This document shows positions 56,963-64,000 of a DNA stretch of 64,000 bases, piece after piece. The DNA is from an uncultured Bacillota bacterium (lineage in GTDB: Bacteria > Bacillota > Dehalobacteriia > UBA4068 > UBA4997). The first letter of the stretch is position 1. Each line of letters opens with the position of its first letter. The stretch spans positions 1 to 64,000 of the forward strand of contig CAQWMM010000003.1 of NCBI GenBank assembly GCA_948907985.1, read 5' to 3'. The position numbers and the translations under genes are program-made. The notes under the pieces are model-generated. The model did not search any database. It was not told where the DNA came from and saw nothing but the letters and a program-made list of their open reading frames with translations.

Positions 56963-57931
56963 TTAAACGGTTTGCGTGCCGCAGTCCGGGCAGAATTTGG
57001 AGGACACCATTTTCCGGCAATGCGGGCAAAAGCGGTCGCCGGCCGGCGCTGCCGCCGGTTGTTGCTGGGGCTGGGGATTGTTGTTAAAGGCGTTGTTCAT
57101 TTGCTGGGCCATTTGCGCGCCCACCGCAAATTGTGCGGCCAGTCCGGCCACATTGCCGCCTTGGCTGTTGGCCATGCCGTCGGCCGCGTTAATCGCCGCA
57201 TAACGGCCAACGTCACCCACAAAGGCCTGCGCGGCCACGCGCTCGGCCATGCGCTGAACCTCCGGCGGATAATTAATGCCGACGATGTTAAAATCGCGTA
57301 CGCCAAAACCAATATCCAGCAGTTCTTTGTCTAACTCCTGCTGAATACGCCGGGCTAGCGAGCGGTTGTTTTGTTGCAGGCTGAACAGCACGTTCACGCC
57401 CACCTGGGTTTGGCCGTTCAGGATGGACTCGGTCAAAACCGGGTTCAGCTCGCCCATAATCCGGTCGGATATATCGCCCAGCGAATAGGTTTGTTTAACG
57501 CCGGCAATCCGTTCAATAAATTTCAGATAGTCCTTAAATTCGATAACCAGAGTGCCGTTCATGCCCACCGGCACGCCGCCGGGAGCCGCGTCGGTGGGGA
57601 TCATAATCCGCTGGCGCGTGCCCCACTTCAACAGCAGTTCTTTGGCGTTGACGAAATATACTTCGGCGCGCAGGCCGGTATCACTGCGTAGCTGCAAAAT
57701 TCCTTGCAGACTGGATAAAAAAGGCACAATCTCGCTGTATATGTCATAAGTTCCCGGCTCTTCAAAAACACCCTCCACGCGGCCATTAGCGTAAAAGACG
57801 GCCTTTTGGCCGGGGCGGATAATCAGCTTGGAGCCTTTTTTCAGTTCGTTTTCTTTCCATTTATAAAATAATAAATCCGGGCGGGTTTCCTGCCACTCGA
57901 CGGTGGAGCGGCCCTGTCCAAAAAATCCCAT
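56963..57931 (-). CDS. SPFH-domain protein with C-terminal zinc ribbon, YdjI-like
   Basis: 322 residues. An SPFH/band-7-like domain spans about 20-210 (LIIRPGQKAVFYANGRVEGVF, GTLVIEFKDYLKF, ISDRIMGELNPVL, DIGFGVRDFNIVGINYPPEVQ), followed by a Gln/Asn-rich linker and a C-terminal zinc ribbon with CPHC and CPDC. In Bacillus the homologue YdjI recruits with PspA and YdjG to damaged membrane. Third gene of the pspA operon. CAGGAGG precedes the ATG. Confidence 0.9.
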   Translation of the reverse strand: MGFFGQGRSTVEWQETRPDLLFYKWKENELKKGSKLIIRPGQKAVFYANGRVEGVFEEPGTYDIYSEIVPFLSSLQGILQLRSDTGLRAEVYFVNAKELLLKWGTRQRIMIPTDAAPGGVPVGMNGTLVIEFKDYLKFIERIAGVKQTYSLGDISDRIMGELNPVLTESILNGQTQVGVNVLFSLQQNNRSLARRIQQELDKELLDIGFGVRDFNIVGINYPPEVQRMAERVAAQAFVGDVGRYAAINAADGMANSQGGNVAGLAAQFAVGAQMAQQMNNAFNNNPQPQQQPAAAPAGDRFCPHCRKMVSSKFCPDCGTQTV

Positions 57932-57949
57932 TGAGAGCGCCTCCTGTTA

Positions 57950-59131
57950 TTATGTTTGGATTAGATACTTGGTTGCTTCGATAAGCGGTGCGGCGGTATC
58001 AGCCGGGCCGAGCAGGCCGGCTGTTTGGTTGAGCGCGGCCGGGAGTTCGGCGGCGTAGCTTTCGCCACTGAAGAGCAGAATAATCAGGGCGCAGATCAAC
58101 AGCGCCAGCAACACCGCCGCGCCAATTTTGACGGCGGAATAGGGGCGTTCGCCGCTGACCTTGCCGGTTTCGCCGTTGATGGCATAATGCCAGCTTTTGC
58201 CGCCCTGGGTGAACGCGGCCAGCCAAACCGGCAGCAGCACCTGTTTGTAAGTAACGTTGGCGTAGCTGGGGTTCAAGCGGGTAATTGAGGCCTGTTGAAA
58301 GCCGCGCCCCAGAATTTGGCTGGTGGCGGCGGCGTGCAGTTCGGCCTCCATTTGCTGTTGCGCCTGGCGGTAGCCGTCATCTAAGGGCAGAGCGTAATGT
58401 TCGGCCTGCGCGCCGGCCAGATAGGCCACGTCGTAAGGCTTGCAGCCGCGGCTGGTGCCAAAGGGCTGGATTTCGCCGGCCAGCTGCCGCTGGCTGTTGG
58501 CCGAGGCGCAGATTTGAATATCGTCAAAGCTTTGCCGCACCGTGCCGCTGACGGGATACCAGTCAATGGTGGTGCGGGTTTGCTTACCCTGGCGGATATG
58601 GCGTACCCGGCCGCCGCGCCCCTGATAATTGGCCTGCGCCTGGGCGTCGAAAGTCCAGTAGGGCAGATAGACCGGCGTCAACTTGCCCTCCTGATAGGAT
58701 TTCTTCAAACTGTTGGGGGCGAACCAGCGGCTGCGTACCCACTTGCGGAAAGCCTCCTGCGCCTGATACTGGTCCACCTTAAAAGGAATAATGCCGTCCG
58801 GGGGTATGCCCTCGGCCTGGCGGGCGGCGTTGATGTGCGCCGAGCCGCACATTGGGCAGCAGGTGGCGGTTTGGTGGGCGCTGAACATCACCTGCGCGCC
58901 GCAGTTCTGGCAGGATATTTCCATAGTTTCGGCCTGGGCAACCCGATGGCTGGCGTTTACGGCCTGGGCGGCGTAGGGGTGTTCTGTGGGGGGCGTGCTG
59001 TTCAGCGGAAAGGGCGCGGGGGTTCCGCAGCTTGCGCAAACCAGCTGCTGCCTGCTTATATCATAGCGTATGCCGCCGCCGCAGTTGGCGCAGATATAAC
59101 TGCGGGGCGGTTGATTGGCGTTTTCCGGCAT
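57950..59131 (-). CDS. Zinc-ribbon membrane protein, YdjG-like
   Basis: 393 residues with two N-terminal zinc ribbons (CANCGGGIRYD...CASCG and CQNCGAQVMF...CPMCG), a long soluble part (about 90-320) including PFKVDQYQAQEAFRKWVRSRWFAP and VYLPYWTFDAQAQANYQGRGG, and one membrane segment near 340 (IGAAVLLALLICALIILLF). Homologues in Bacillus form a membrane complex that holds PspA/YdjF. It lies 2 nt after pspA. Confidence 0.87.
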   Translation of the reverse strand: MPENANQPPRSYICANCGGGIRYDISRQQLVCASCGTPAPFPLNSTPPTEHPYAAQAVNASHRVAQAETMEISCQNCGAQVMFSAHQTATCCPMCGSAHINAARQAEGIPPDGIIPFKVDQYQAQEAFRKWVRSRWFAPNSLKKSYQEGKLTPVYLPYWTFDAQAQANYQGRGGRVRHIRQGKQTRTTIDWYPVSGTVRQSFDDIQICASANSQRQLAGEIQPFGTSRGCKPYDVAYLAGAQAEHYALPLDDGYRQAQQQMEAELHAAATSQILGRGFQQASITRLNPSYANVTYKQVLLPVWLAAFTQGGKSWHYAINGETGKVSGERPYSAVKIGAAVLLALLICALIILLFSGESYAAELPAALNQTAGLLGPADTAAPLIEATKYLIQT

Positions 59132-59133
59132 GG

Positions 59134-59835
59134 CTAGTTATTCATCATGGCTTTCAGCTTGGCCAATTCGTCGTCAACCGAGTTGGCGCCGCCCGCGCCG
59201 CCGCCGGCATATTTGCGTTCCAGCTCGCGACGTTCCGCCTCCGGGTCCAGATCCTGATTAAGCTGGGCCTGTGCGTCGATGGTGTCGATTCGCTTCTGCA
59301 CCGCGTCAAAAAGGCCGTCCATATTGTTCAGGCTGCTGCCGGCCCCGCCAAGGCGCTGGTTAAGCTGCTGCATTTTTTCCTGGCTTTGCGCCATACTCAT
59401 TTTGGCTTTCAGTTCGGCCATTTTGCTGCCGGCGGCGTTAATTTCCTCGGTCAGTTTTTGGCTCATCAGGCGCATTTTCTCCGAGTTCTCCTTGGCGGCG
59501 GCATAGCTGGCCTGCAAATTCGCCAATTTGGCGGTTTCCTGCTGTTTATAGGTCAAAAATTTGCGGGCGTCGTCGTCGTTGCCGGCGCGCACTGCGGCCT
59601 CGGCATATTGGCCGTATTTGGCTATATCCGCCTCGCAGTCGGCCAGCTTGCGCCCCTGGGCCATTTCTTCGGCGATTACCGCCGCGGTTTCGCTTTTCAG
59701 CTGCTCCAAATCGCGTCTGGCGTCGGCGATGTATTTTTCCAGCAGTTTATCAGCGTTTTTGGCCTCGGCCTTGCTGAGTACAGAATTGATGTTGGCCGAC
59801 ATAATATCGGCAAAACGGGTAATGATATTTGCCAT
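59134..59835 (-). CDS. PspA/IM30 family membrane-stress protein
   Basis: 233 residues, mostly coiled coil (about 25-190), starting IITRFADIMSANINSVLSKAEA and ending DDELAKLKAMMNN. PspA proteins form oligomeric scaffolds on membranes under envelope stress. First gene of an operon with the YdjG-like and YdjI-like genes, the same set as the Bacillus ydjFGHI locus without ydjH. TGGAGGAA precedes the ATG. Confidence 0.93.
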   Translation of the reverse strand: MANIITRFADIMSANINSVLSKAEAKNADKLLEKYIADARRDLEQLKSETAAVIAEEMAQGRKLADCEADIAKYGQYAEAAVRAGNDDDARKFLTYKQQETAKLANLQASYAAAKENSEKMRLMSQKLTEEINAAGSKMAELKAKMSMAQSQEKMQQLNQRLGGAGSSLNNMDGLFDAVQKRIDTIDAQAQLNQDLDPEAERRELERKYAGGGAGGANSVDDELAKLKAMMNN

Positions 59836-59918
59836 AGTTTGGTTCCTCCATATTTATAATATATTTATAATTATAAAATATTTTGCCAGTGATTACAATA
59901 TTTTTTAGCAAAATTGGT

Positions 59919-59947
59919 TTGCTAATTAACGATAAATCTGTTATAAT
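59919..59947 (+). promoter_or_regulatory. Promoter of the HD nucleotidase gene
   Basis: TTGCTA (59919-59924), 17-bp spacer, TATAAT (59942-59947), 40 bp before the start. Confidence 0.7.
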
Positions 59948-59986
59948 AAAGGGCATAAAAAATTTTTTCAGATTTATGGAGCGGCT

Positions 59987-60565
59987 ATGTTTCATTTTTT
60001 TGCTTATATCAGCAGATTGCGCCTGATTAAACGCTGGGGGTTGATGCGCAACACCTACGAGGAGAACACCCAGGAACACAGCTGGCAGGTGGCGGTGGTG
60101 GCGCACGCCCTGGCGGTGATCAAAAACCGGCTTTTCGGCGGCCAGCTGGACGAGGGGCGGGTGGCTTTGCTGGCGCTTTATCATGACGTGAGCGAAACGG
60201 TTACCGGTGATCTGCCCACGCCGGTTAAGTATGCCAACGGCGAGATTGAACGGGTGTTCCATGCGCTGGAGGAGGCGGCGGTTGACGAACTGGCCCGCAA
60301 GCTGCCGGCAGAGCTGCAAGGGGACTTTCGGCAGGTTTTGCTGCCCCAGCCCTCGCCGGAAGAGGAGTTGGTGCATATTGCCGATAAGCTTTGCGCCTAT
60401 TTGAAATGCGCGGAAGAGCTTAATTGCGGTAACCGCGAGTTTGAGGTGGCCTATACGGCGACGGCGGAGAAAATGAAAAAATACGCCGACCTTCCGGAGG
60501 TGGCGTATTTTATGGAAAATTTTGTGCCTTCGTTTTCGCTGACTTTGGATGAACTGAAAAAATAA
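59987..60565 (+). CDS. HD-domain 5'-deoxynucleotidase, YfbR-like
   Basis: 192 residues. The HD phosphohydrolase pattern is EEHTQEHSW-like here as TQEHSWQVAVVAHALAV, then LYHDVSETVTGDLPTPVKY (HD pair with ET and GDLPTP) and VHIADKLCAYLKCAEEL with the distal Asp. YfbR enzymes dephosphorylate deoxynucleoside monophosphates. It is convergent with the toxin gene at 60568 with only 2 nt between the stops. Confidence 0.93.
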   Translation: MFHFFAYISRLRLIKRWGLMRNTYEENTQEHSWQVAVVAHALAVIKNRLFGGQLDEGRVALLALYHDVSETVTGDLPTPVKYANGEIERVFHALEEAAVDELARKLPAELQGDFRQVLLPQPSPEEELVHIADKLCAYLKCAEELNCGNREFEVAYTATAEKMKKYADLPEVAYFMENFVPSFSLTLDELKK

Positions 60566-60567
60566 GC

Positions 60568-61038
60568 CTAAGCCACCTGTTCCTGCTCCAAATCCTCCAG
60601 GAAGTTGATCAGCCGGTCAATATTGGTGGCGTAGATTGAGCGCAGCCCCAGAGAATAGCGGTCCAGATAAGCCTGGGCCTGGGCGATAATCTGTTTTTCG
60701 TTCTTTTGAATAATTTTGTCCGCCCTTTGCAGGCCGGGGTTGTTATCTATGTAAAATTTTTGGATATATTTTTTGCGAATGGGGAACATTTTGCAGTAAT
60801 GCAGGCCGTGGCGGTGCCTTGGCCGGGTGGTGTGGCGGGGCGGCAAAGCGAAGTAATTGTCTTTTTGCTCGGCTGGCGGGATGTTGGAGCGAAACGGCAC
60901 CGCAAAATCCTGCCGGCGGCCGTTATAGCGCAGCCTTAAAACCAGCAGACAAGGACGCCCCTGTTTATTCATCAGCATTTCCGGATCAATCTGGCACATG
61001 GTATCGGCCAGGTTTTTGTCAATGGAAATTATCCTCAT
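60568..61038 (-). CDS. Type III toxin-like endoRNase (ToxN/AbiQ/TenpN superfamily)
   Basis: 156 residues from the ATG at 61038, which follows AAGGAG. The pattern fits the type III toxin superfamily: an N-terminal PCLLVLRLRYNGRRQDFAVPFRSN strand pair (about 29-52; compare the hallmark P-L/F-R-S-N loop), a basic region PPRHTTRPRHRHGLHYCKMFPI (66-87), and a helical end with NEKQIIAQAQAYLDRY. These toxins are RNases held inactive by a small RNA made from the same promoter. The upstream 200 bp give exactly that: promoter, about 124-nt leader, terminator, toxin. The superfamily call is by pattern and was not checked by a profile search. A longer frame to 61140 runs into the terminator and was rejected. 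Confidence 0.7.
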   Translation of the reverse strand: MRIISIDKNLADTMCQIDPEMLMNKQGRPCLLVLRLRYNGRRQDFAVPFRSNIPPAEQKDNYFALPPRHTTRPRHRHGLHYCKMFPIRKKYIQKFYIDNNPGLQRADKIIQKNEKQIIAQAQAYLDRYSLGLRSIYATNIDRLINFLEDLEQEQVA

Positions 61039-61083
61039 CGCGGTTTCTCCTTGCCAATCGAGCCTAAAATAGTGTAACCATTG

Positions 61084-61126
61084 AAAAACCCTCCCAGGCA
61101 ATCGAAGATAATCGAGCCAGGAGGGA
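61084..61126 (-). terminator. Terminator between RNA antitoxin and toxin gene
   Basis: Minus strand CCCTCCTGG with CCTGGGAGGG and a following T run, 45 nt before the toxin start. In type III systems this attenuating terminator sets the ratio of RNA to toxin message. Confidence 0.85.
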
Positions 61127-61250
61127 TCCATCATACACATGAACGATATTCTACATTTTTACTACCCCGTCGTTCTCGGAGGTAAAACATACATGCAAAG
61201 CCTTGTGTGGCCTTATTGTATGCAGAAATTCTTAACTTTATCCCTGCACC
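61084..61250 (-). ncRNA. Candidate RNA antitoxin (or other structured small RNA)
   Basis: A consensus promoter would start at the G of 61250 and the RNA would end at the terminator, giving about 165 nt. Possible stems are GGGAT with ATCCC (61239-61243 and 61124-61128), CATACA with TGTATG, AAGGCC with GGCTTT, and TTTTACC(T)CCG with CGGGGTAGTAAAA. Type III antitoxins contain tandem repeats of 30-50 nt; no clean repeat is visible, only a weak GAATTTC / GAATATC similarity about 79 nt apart. A 6S-type RNA was considered because of the closing stem. Confidence 0.55.
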
Positions 61251-61256
61251 ATAATT

Positions 61257-61285
61257 ATTATAAGCAAAAAAGCGCTGTTTGTCAA
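61257..61285 (-). promoter_or_regulatory. Consensus promoter of the antitoxin-toxin locus
   Basis: Minus strand TTGACA (61280-61285), 17-bp spacer, TATAAT (61257-61262): an exact match to the vegetative consensus. Confidence 0.85.
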
Positions 61286-61332
61286 GTCTTTTTACCAATA
61301 AAATTTCTTTAATTTGCTGTTAATTTTTGTCA

Positions 61333-61914
61333 TCAACTTTGCGGCGCCGGTGCGGCTTCCTCCGGCCCAATCAGGTTGGCGCGGCCACTTTCGTCAAGTT
61401 TAAGGCTAAGGCCGAAAGCGGCGGTGAAAAAATCCTCCGGCAGGTATAATTCGTCCTGATAAAAACGGCCAGGCGCGGAGAGGCTAAGCAGTTGGCCGAC
61501 ATTTTCCGCCACCAGCCAAACGCCCAGACTGGCCGGCTGCTGCTCCTGCCCGTACCAGCAGATCACCGCGGCCTGGGGCGTTTGGGCGGCGGTCTGGTTT
61601 AACAGCAGCATGGAGCCGCAGGCGGCTGGCGCGGTTTGTTTTTTGTCTTCGTCTTTGAGCTGTGTTTGCTGGCAGAGCCAACCGTTTTGCTGGGCGATGG
61701 CGCGCACCGGCAGCAACACCTGGCCGTCTTCGCTGATGATGGCGGCGGGTTGGATTTCCTGCCCGTTTTGATAAATGGGCAGCAGAAAAGAAAGGTCGCT
61801 TTGCTGCCGGCTGTTCAGCCAGTGCCAGCCGGCGGCCAGCAGCAGCGCCAGGCAAAGCAGGGTTATAATCTGCTTAAATAGGTTTTGTCTTTTAAAGTTT
61901 GTATTAAAGTTCAT
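61333..61914 (-). CDS. Membrane-anchored protein with copper amine oxidase N-terminal-like domain
   Basis: 193 residues. One membrane segment (about 14-31, IITLLCLALLLAAGWHWL) holds the protein outside the membrane. Residues 45-80 carry the repeat signature QPAAIISEDGQVLLPVRAIAQQNGW; a second half-repeat follows at about 150-185 (DELYLPEDFFTAAFGLSLKLDESG). Such domains are common in cell-wall proteins of Firmicutes and their job is unknown. AAAGGAG precedes the ATG. It is transcribed away from the GerMN gene. Confidence 0.75.
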   Translation of the reverse strand: MNFNTNFKRQNLFKQIITLLCLALLLAAGWHWLNSRQQSDLSFLLPIYQNGQEIQPAAIISEDGQVLLPVRAIAQQNGWLCQQTQLKDEDKKQTAPAACGSMLLLNQTAAQTPQAAVICWYGQEQQPASLGVWLVAENVGQLLSLSAPGRFYQDELYLPEDFFTAAFGLSLKLDESGRANLIGPEEAAPAPQS

Positions 61915-61933
61915 TTCGGCTCCTTTCTGCGGC

Positions 61934-61962
61934 TTGCGTTCTGTGATTTTATATGCTATAAT
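61934..61962 (+). promoter_or_regulatory. Promoter of the GerMN lipoprotein gene
   Basis: TTGCGT (61934-61939), 17-bp spacer, TATAAT (61957-61962). Confidence 0.55.
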
Positions 61963-62031
61963 AATATAAATATAAAGTTAAAAAACTATATGCGGCCTTC
62001 AGACCGTTTATTATCTGCAAGAGGATGTTTT

Positions 62032-63006
62032 ATGAAAATTTTTGCCAAAAACAGGCCCCTGCTTTGGGGGCTGATAATGCTGGGGGTTTTGCTGCTGGCC
62101 GGCTGCCAGCCGAAGCCGTCGGATAATCCCGGCCGCGGCGAGCTTACGCCGGATTTGATTTCGCAGCAGCCGCAGTCTTCGGTTACGGCCTTCTTTAAGG
62201 CCCAGGGCTGTGATGTTTTGGTGCCGTTGGTTTATGGTATCAATTCCAGCCGCGATACAATCTGGATTGCGCTGGAAAAGCTGCTGGCCGGCCCGCCGGA
62301 TTCTTTTGTGGAACCGGTAATCCCGCAGGGCGTTAAAATGAAAGATTTATATTTTTCAGACGGTACGGTGAATATTCACCTGACTGGCGATGTGTCTCTG
62401 GCGCTGGAGGACGTGAACTTGCAGGCCTTTTGGAGCACCGTTAATATGGAGCTTTTAGAGCAGGACGGTACGACGGCGGCGGTGCGGCTTTATTATAACG
62501 ATCAGCCTTTGCTGGAAGATGCTTATCAGGCGCAGGCGGTGAACGATTTTGGCGGCGGCGCGGACGGCTCGTATGTCTATTTTGTGGACGGTCAGGCAAT
62601 GTATCTGGTGCCGCTGGCCCTGCCGCTGACGGCTATGGATAAAGGACAGGCCGGGGAAGAGTTCTTCACGGCGCTGTTGAGCGCCTGGGCGGGTGTGCCG
62701 CCGGAGGGCAGCGGCGTATATTCTGCGCTGGCGCTGGTGGATGATTTGCAGTTGTTGGGTATCAGCTTGCAGGACGGCGTGCTGACGCTTAACTTCAGCG
62801 CCGGGCTGCAAAGACTGTCCAGCAGTACGCAGGAAAAATTGCTGCTGGACAGTCTGCTGGCCACGCTTGCGCCGTACCGCCAGATTGACAGCGTGCAGCT
62901 TTTGGCGGAGGGCGAACCGCTTAATTATCTGCCCAGCGGGCTGGAGGTGGATCAACCTCTGAAAGTTGAACACTCGCTGGACGCCTTTAACCGGGTGGGG
63001 CAGTAA
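62032..63006 (+). CDS. GerMN-domain lipoprotein
   Basis: 324 residues. Residues 1-22 are a lipoprotein signal with LLAGC lipobox, processed by LspA. Two GerMN domains follow (about 45-170 and 180-310), with the conserved pattern VTAFFKAQGCDVLVPLVYGI, ALEKLLAGPP, VNIHLTGDVSLAL and in the second ALLSAWAGVPPEGSGVYSAL, GVLTLNFSAGLQRL. GerM of Bacillus acts in sporulation and germination, on the outer side of the forespore membrane. GAGGATG precedes the ATG at 62032. Confidence 0.88.
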   Translation: MKIFAKNRPLLWGLIMLGVLLLAGCQPKPSDNPGRGELTPDLISQQPQSSVTAFFKAQGCDVLVPLVYGINSSRDTIWIALEKLLAGPPDSFVEPVIPQGVKMKDLYFSDGTVNIHLTGDVSLALEDVNLQAFWSTVNMELLEQDGTTAAVRLYYNDQPLLEDAYQAQAVNDFGGGADGSYVYFVDGQAMYLVPLALPLTAMDKGQAGEEFFTALLSAWAGVPPEGSGVYSALALVDDLQLLGISLQDGVLTLNFSAGLQRLSSSTQEKLLLDSLLATLAPYRQIDSVQLLAEGEPLNYLPSGLEVDQPLKVEHSLDAFNRVGQ

Positions 63007-63054
63007 ACAGATTGATAACAAATAAGCTATTGGGGCGGGAGGTAAACTGTTAAG

Positions 63055-63879
63055 ATGAATAAAACTCTGGCATTTTTAGGCAGCGGCAATATGGCCTCGG
63101 CGATTGGCCGTGGGCTGGCCGCCCGCGGCAGCAGTTTGCAGCTGTGTTTTTATGATGTAACGCCGGCTAAGGCGCAGGCTTTGGCCGGAGAGGTCGGCGG
63201 GGCTGCCGCTGCCAGCCTGGCGGAGGCGGCCCGGGCGGATGTTCTGCTGCTGGCCGTTAAGCCGCAGAACATGGCCGGGCTTTTGGCTGATTTGGCTCCT
63301 TTGCTGGAAAACACCAACGGCAAACTGATTTTAACCATTGCCGCGGGGCTGCCTTTGGCCTGGTATGAACAGCGTCTGCCGGCTGGGTTGGCGCTGGTGC
63401 GCGCCATGCCCAACACCTCGGCGGCGGTGGGGGCGGCGATTTCCGGACTGATGGCTGGCCGCTTGGCAACAGCCGGGGACAAAAGCCTGGCGGAACAGGT
63501 TTTTGCGGCGGTGGGCCGCTTTATCTGGCTGGATGAGCGGGATATTCACGCGCTGACCGCCGTTTCCGGCAGCGGCCCGGCTTATTATTATTATTTCACC
63601 GAGGCTTTGGCGGCGGCGGGGGCAAAGCTGGGGCTTGCCCCACAGGTGGCCGAGCTTTTGGCGCGCCAGACGGCGATCGGCGTTGGCCGTCTGCTGGAGA
63701 ACCAGCCGGACGTGCCTCTGGCTGAACTGCGCCGGCAGGTTACCTCCAAAGGGGGTACAACGGCGGCGGCGCTGGCGGCTTTTGCGGCGGAGGACGCGGG
63801 CGGCGGCCTGCCCGGCCTGGTGGAAGAAGCCTGCCGGGCCTGTGCCCGGCGCAGTGAGGAAATGGCTGAAGAACTTTAA
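63055..63879 (+). CDS. proC: Pyrroline-5-carboxylate reductase
   Basis: Last step of proline synthesis. 274 residues: N-terminal Rossmann fold LAFLGSGNMASAIGRGLAARG, LLAVKPQNM, and ALVRAMPNTSAAVGAAISGL; the C-terminal catalytic VSGSGPAYYYYFTEALAAAG and QVTSKGGTTAAALAAF motifs are complete. GGGAGGT precedes the ATG. It follows the GerMN gene by 48 nt. Confidence 0.97.
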   Translation: MNKTLAFLGSGNMASAIGRGLAARGSSLQLCFYDVTPAKAQALAGEVGGAAAASLAEAARADVLLLAVKPQNMAGLLADLAPLLENTNGKLILTIAAGLPLAWYEQRLPAGLALVRAMPNTSAAVGAAISGLMAGRLATAGDKSLAEQVFAAVGRFIWLDERDIHALTAVSGSGPAYYYYFTEALAAAGAKLGLAPQVAELLARQTAIGVGRLLENQPDVPLAELRRQVTSKGGTTAAALAAFAAEDAGGGLPGLVEEACRACARRSEEMAEEL

Positions 63880-63913
63880 GAGGAGCTTAAAACGGGAGGG
63901 GTAAACAAGCCTG

Positions 63914-64000
63914 ATGATAAAAATTATTGCTGATAGTGCCTGTGATTTACCGGCAGAGTTGGTTGAAGAGTACGGAATTTTGATTATGCCAATGCACATA
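63914..64000 (+). CDS. DegV family fatty-acid-binding protein, partial
   Basis: The first 29 residues (IIADSACDLPAELVEEYGI) match the DegV N-terminus, which binds fatty acids for the FakA kinase. GGGAGGGG lies 13 nt before the ATG. The gene continues beyond the window. Confidence 0.88.
   Translation, partial: MIKIIADSACDLPAELVEEYGILIMPMHI

Noticed and set aside
61084..61250. Assignment of the structured RNA as 6S RNA
   Set aside because: A closing stem is possible, but the central bubble is not convincing and the position directly before a type III toxin-like gene explains the unit better. It is kept as an alternative.
1..64000. CRISPR arrays, tRNA or rRNA genes, and insertion sequences
   Set aside because: No regularly spaced repeats, cloverleaf-like genes, rRNA segments or transposase frames were recognised by eye.

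Overview
The window reads as a chromosomal segment of an endospore-forming Bacillota with an S-layer, probably a clostridial or Negativicutes-type anaerobe. The evidence is a large exported protein with three SLH domains, a CotF-type coat protein preceded by a forespore-type promoter, a GerMN lipoprotein, strong AGGAGG ribosome sites with frequent TTG and GTG starts, and -35/-10 promoters with 17-bp spacers. The genus cannot be fixed from the sequence alone. No rRNA, tRNA, CRISPR array or transposase was seen.

Layout. 0-1 kb: a short promoter-terminator unit and a HicAB toxin-antitoxin pair. 1-3 kb: serC-serA. 3.2-9.6 kb: two exported proteins, the second a 1803-residue S-layer/Ig-like protein. 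9.7-10.2 kb: a two-gene spore coat operon. 10.3-25.7 kb: a contractile-tail phage-particle cassette of PBSX/Xkd type with terminase, portal, capsid, sheath, tube, baseplate, fibre, holin-like protein and M23 lysin, but no integrase, repressor or replication genes. 25.7-33.8 kb: housekeeping genes (lspA, RluA family, rarA, apgM, azlCD, YwqG family, Lrp family). 33.9-36.9 kb: a SufC/SufBD pair, a formate/nitrite channel and a YbaK-like deacylase. 37-50.6 kb: a glycogen cluster glgB-glgP-glgC-glgD-glgA, a GH13-GH77 fusion and pgi. 50.6-56 kb: a tandem hotdog-like protein, a phage-type divergent regulatory switch, a ferredoxin-type membrane protein, a MATE exporter and an AraC-GNAT fusion. 56-60 kb: rsmA and a PspA / zinc-ribbon / SPFH membrane-stress operon. 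60-64 kb: an HD nucleotidase, a probable type III (RNA-antitoxin) toxin-antitoxin locus, a GerMN lipoprotein, proC and the start of a DegV gene.

The most interesting reading joins two separated parts. The particle cassette has no regulators, but 26 kb downstream lies an orphan phage-like switch: a self-cleaving S24 repressor and a sigma-region-4-like activator, transcribed divergently across three similar operator-like motifs. Two near-identical 37-bp elements sit before the terminase and portal genes, where activator-dependent promoters would be expected. The small terminase is cut down to its C-terminal part, and the baseplate genes P/Q/R/N are placed between portal and capsid. Together this suggests a domesticated, possibly DNA-damage-inducible particle (PBSX-like or gene-transfer-agent-like) rather than a fresh prophage.

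Other notable signals are a canonical A AAA AAC -1 frameshift site in the tail chaperone gene, a probable ATT start codon in the gpI-like baseplate gene, a pair of 123-bp foldback elements each placed directly after a stop codon in the same relative orientation, and the probable type III toxin-antitoxin locus with its own consensus promoter and terminator.
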